A stretch of 64,000 bases of DNA from Sulfuritalea sp. (GTDB taxonomy: Bacteria > Pseudomonadota > Gammaproteobacteria > Burkholderiales > Rhodocyclaceae): positions 744,001 through 808,000 of the forward strand of contig JALNYT010000002.1 in assembly GCA_023229685.1 (NCBI GenBank), read 5' to 3'. Below the pieces are notes generated by a model. That model ran no database searches. It saw only the letters and a list, made by a program, of their open reading frames with translations, and was not told where the DNA came from. The stretch's first letter is position 1, and each line of letters opens with the position of its first letter. Shown here piece after piece: positions 57,342 to 64,000 of this stretch. A program made the position numbers and the translations under genes.

Positions 57342-57443
57342 TTTGCCCGGCCGGCGCTGCGTTGTTGCGTTGCAGCGTATTGAATTCGACCTCTTTTGGC
57401 GGTATATTTGCACGTCGTCCGCCTTAGAAGCGGGCCATTCAAG

Positions 57444-57473
57444 GCCGGGGAGCGGCATCACCCCGGCTTTTTT
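57444..57473 (+). terminator. Rho-independent terminator before gltB
   Basis: GCCGGGG 57444-57450, a ten-base loop and CCCCGGC 57461-57467, then six T. It ends the KaiC/PPDK_N transcript 29 bases before gltB, unless it acts as an attenuator in a gltB leader. Confidence 0.8.
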
Positions 57474-57501
57474 GCCGGCTGCATTTCCGAGGAAAGACAC
57501 G

Positions 57502-62129
<4,628 letters not shown>

Positions 62130-62130
<1 letters not shown>

Positions 62131-63593
62131 TGGGCAAGCCCACCGGATTCCTCGAATTTCAACGCATATCCGAGAGCTACGAGCCGGCGAAGACTCGCGT
62201 CCTTCACTATCACGAGTTCATACCGCATCTGACGGACCAGCAGGCAACGGTACAGGGTGCGCGCTGCATGGACTGCGGCATCCCGTATTGCAACAACGGC
62301 TGCCCGGTGAACAACCTGATCCCGGACTGGAACGACCTCGTCTACCGCGGCAACTGGCGCGAGGCGATCGAGACCCTGCATTCGACCAACAATTTTCCGG
62401 AATTCACCAGCCGCATCTGCCCCGCGCCCTGCGAGGCGGCCTGCACGCTGAACATCCCGCAGACGCCGGTCGGCATCAAATCCATCGAGCGCGCCATCAT
62501 CGACAAGGCCGGCGAAAACGGCTGGGTGGTGCCGCGACCGGCAGTGCACAAGACCGGCAAGAGAATTGCCGTCGTCGGCTCCGGCCCGGCCGGGCTGGCA
62601 GCCGCGCAGCAGCTGGCGCGCGTCGGCCATGCGGTGACGGTGTTCGAGAAGAACGACCGCATCGGCGGCCTGCTGCGCTACGGCATTCCCGACTTCAAGC
62701 TGGACAAGCGGCTGATCGACTGGCGCATGGCGCAGATGAAGGTCGAGGGCGTCAAGTTCGTCACCGGCACCATGGTGACCGGCGCGGCCCTGCCCAAGGG
62801 CGTCGTCAATGACGCCAAGAAGACCGTCAGCGCAGAGCAATTGAAGAAGGATTTCGATGCCGTGATTCTCGCCGGCGGTGCGGAAAATCCGCGCGACCTG
62901 CCGATTCCCGGTCGCGAACTGGAAGGCGTGCATTTCGCGCTCGAGTTCCTCATTCCGCAGAACAAGGAAGTCTCCGGCGGCCGCAAGAACCCGATCAACG
63001 TCAAGGGCAAGCATGTTCTCGTCATCGGCGGCGGCGATACCGGCTCGGATTGCGTCGGCACATCCAACCGCCACGGCGCCGCCAGCATCACCCAGATCGA
63101 ACTGCTGCCACGGCCGCCCGAGCAGGAAAATGGTGCGCTGACCTGGCCTTACTGGCCGCTGCGCCTGCGTACCTCGTCATCGCATGAAGAAGGCTGCGAG
63201 CGCGACTGGGCGATCGGCACCAAGGCCTTCGTCGGCGAGAATGGCCGGCTCAAGGCCGTCAAGGCCGTGCGCCTGGCGTGGGCAGACGGCAAGATGAGCG
63301 AAGTGCCGGGTTCCGAATTCGAGATTGCCGCCGATTTCGCCTTCCTCGCCATGGGTTTTGTCAGTCCCGTGGGCGGCGTGCTCGAAGCCTTCGGCGTCGA
63401 CAAGGATGGTCGCGGCAATGCGCGGGCCGCTACCGAAGGCACGCAGGCCTACAGCACCAATGCGCCCGGCGTGTTTGCCGCTGGCGACATGCGGCGCGGC
63501 CAGTCGCTGGTGGTCTGGGCGATTCGTGAAGGCCGCCAGTGCGCTCGCACCGTCGATCAGTTCCTCATGGGTTCGACTACGCTACCCAGGTGA
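62130..63593 (+). CDS. gltD: Glutamate synthase small subunit
   Basis: This 487-residue GOGAT beta subunit takes electrons from NADPH through FAD and two [4Fe-4S] clusters to GltB. The N-terminal cysteine cluster is 'CMDCGIPYCNNGCPVNN' and 'CPAPCEAACTLN'. The FAD fold is 'VVGSGPAGLAAAQQLARVG' (about residues 150-168), and the NADPH fold 'VLVIGGGDTGSDCVG' is near 298. ATG overlaps the gltB TAA. It is complete and typical of the NADPH enzyme. Confidence 0.97.
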
Positions 63594-63600
63594 ATCCGCG

Positions 63601-64000
63601 GTGAACGTCGTCATTCTCGCCGCGGGGCAGGGCAAGCGGATGCGCTCCGACCTGCCCAAGGTGCTGCATCCGCTGGCGGGAAAGGCTTTGCTGGGGCACG
63701 TGCTCGACACCGCGCGCGAGATCGGCGCAGCAAAGATCTGCGTGGTCTACGGCCATGGCGGCGAACAGGTGCGCAACGCGCTCGACGCACCCGACATCGC
63801 CTGGGCCCTGCAGGAACCGCAACTCGGCACCGGCCATGCCGTGCTGCAGGGCATGCCCGACGCCGCGCCGTCAGCGCCGACTCTCGTGCTCTACGGGGAT
63901 GTGCCGCTGATTCGCGCCACGACCCTGCGGCGCCTGATCGAGGCGGCCGGCGCCGGCTCGCTGGCGCTGCTCACCGCGCATCTCGACAAGCCGCAGGGCT
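63601..64000 (+). CDS. glmU: Bifunctional GlmU (UDP-GlcNAc synthesis), 3' end outside window
   Basis: The first 133 residues are visible, from a GTG start at 63601, seven bases after gltD. The uridyltransferase signature 'VVILAAGQGKRMRSDLPKVLHPLAGK' is at residues 2-27, 'LQEPQLGTGHAV' near 73-84 and 'LYGDVPL' near 97. GlmU acetylates GlcN-1-P and couples it to UTP. A one-mismatch dispersed box (63871-63881, reverse) encodes S-A-P-T just before 'LVLYGDVPL'. The start has no strong ribosome site. Confidence 0.95.
   Translation, partial: MNVVILAAGQGKRMRSDLPKVLHPLAGKALLGHVLDTAREIGAAKICVVYGHGGEQVRNALDAPDIAWALQEPQLGTGHAVLQGMPDAAPSAPTLVLYGDVPLIRATTLRRLIEAAGAGSLALLTAHLDKPQG
63871..63881 (-). repeat. 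Dispersed box, one mismatch, in glmU
   Basis: TCAGCGCCGAC followed by TCTC. It is read S-A-P-T-L in the loop before the L-Y-G-D-V-P-L motif. Confidence 0.5.

Overview
The window is a GC-rich (about 65 %) chromosomal segment of a betaproteobacterium. Gene content and order fit the Rhodocyclales / Sterolibacterium-Sulfuritalea side of the class: rapZ-NusG II-Gx transporter, cyaY divergent from lptM-lysA, mrcA divergent from pilMNOPQ, then aroKB-dgt and gltBD. The taxonomic placement is inferred from protein style and synteny only. No tRNA, rRNA, CRISPR array, prophage or complete insertion sequence is visible, and no stretch longer than 300 bases lacks a gene.

Layout. 1-3 kb: 3' part of HMG-CoA lyase, a DUF1289 protein, an MBL hydrolase and a nitroreductase. 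3-5.5 kb: tightly overlapping rapZ, NusG-II protein, Gx transporter and LON-domain protein, converging on mutY and purT. 7.8-13.8 kb: flavin reductase, EamA transporter, a small protein divergent from a LysR regulator, and a 1070-residue DUF748/AsmA-like envelope protein. 14-15 kb: a low-GC, poorly recognisable membrane protein that looks acquired. 15-20 kb: rlmI facing a zinc-type operon (DUF2946, outer-membrane protein, binding protein, permease) that has no ATPase. 20-24 kb: STAS protein, hslVU, AEC transporter. 24-28.6 kb: an MBL/cyclic-nucleotide-binding fusion, an L-2-hydroxyglutarate oxidase-like flavoprotein and two tandem secreted DsrE-family paralogues.

28.6-36 kb is a malonate-use cluster: malonyl-CoA decarboxylase, a three-part TRAP transporter and a malonyl-CoA-synthetase-like ligase. 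Malonate would be imported, activated and decarboxylated to acetyl-CoA. 36-40.6 kb holds an RND pump with its adaptor. 40.7-50.3 kb carries lysA, lptM, cyaY, mrcA and the type IV pilus assembly genes pilMNOPQ. 50.4-64 kb holds aroK, aroB, dgt, gdhA, a KaiC-like/PPDK_N fusion, gltB, gltD and the start of glmU. Both ammonium-assimilation routes (GDH and GOGAT) are therefore within 10 kb, and gdhA has a pair of NtrC-like dyads upstream.

The most unusual signal is a dispersed short repeat with core AGTCGGCGCTGG. I count thirteen exact or near copies, on both strands, inside genes and between them. In open reading frames it is almost always read as V-G-A-(G/C) in one direction or A-P-T in the other. 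In several places it sits next to a hairpin. Two of these hairpins, inside lysA and lptM, share a 29-base layout whose outer 6-bp stems differ in sequence but still pair, and they encode extra residues in the host proteins. This looks like a family of miniature palindromic elements that insert in frame.
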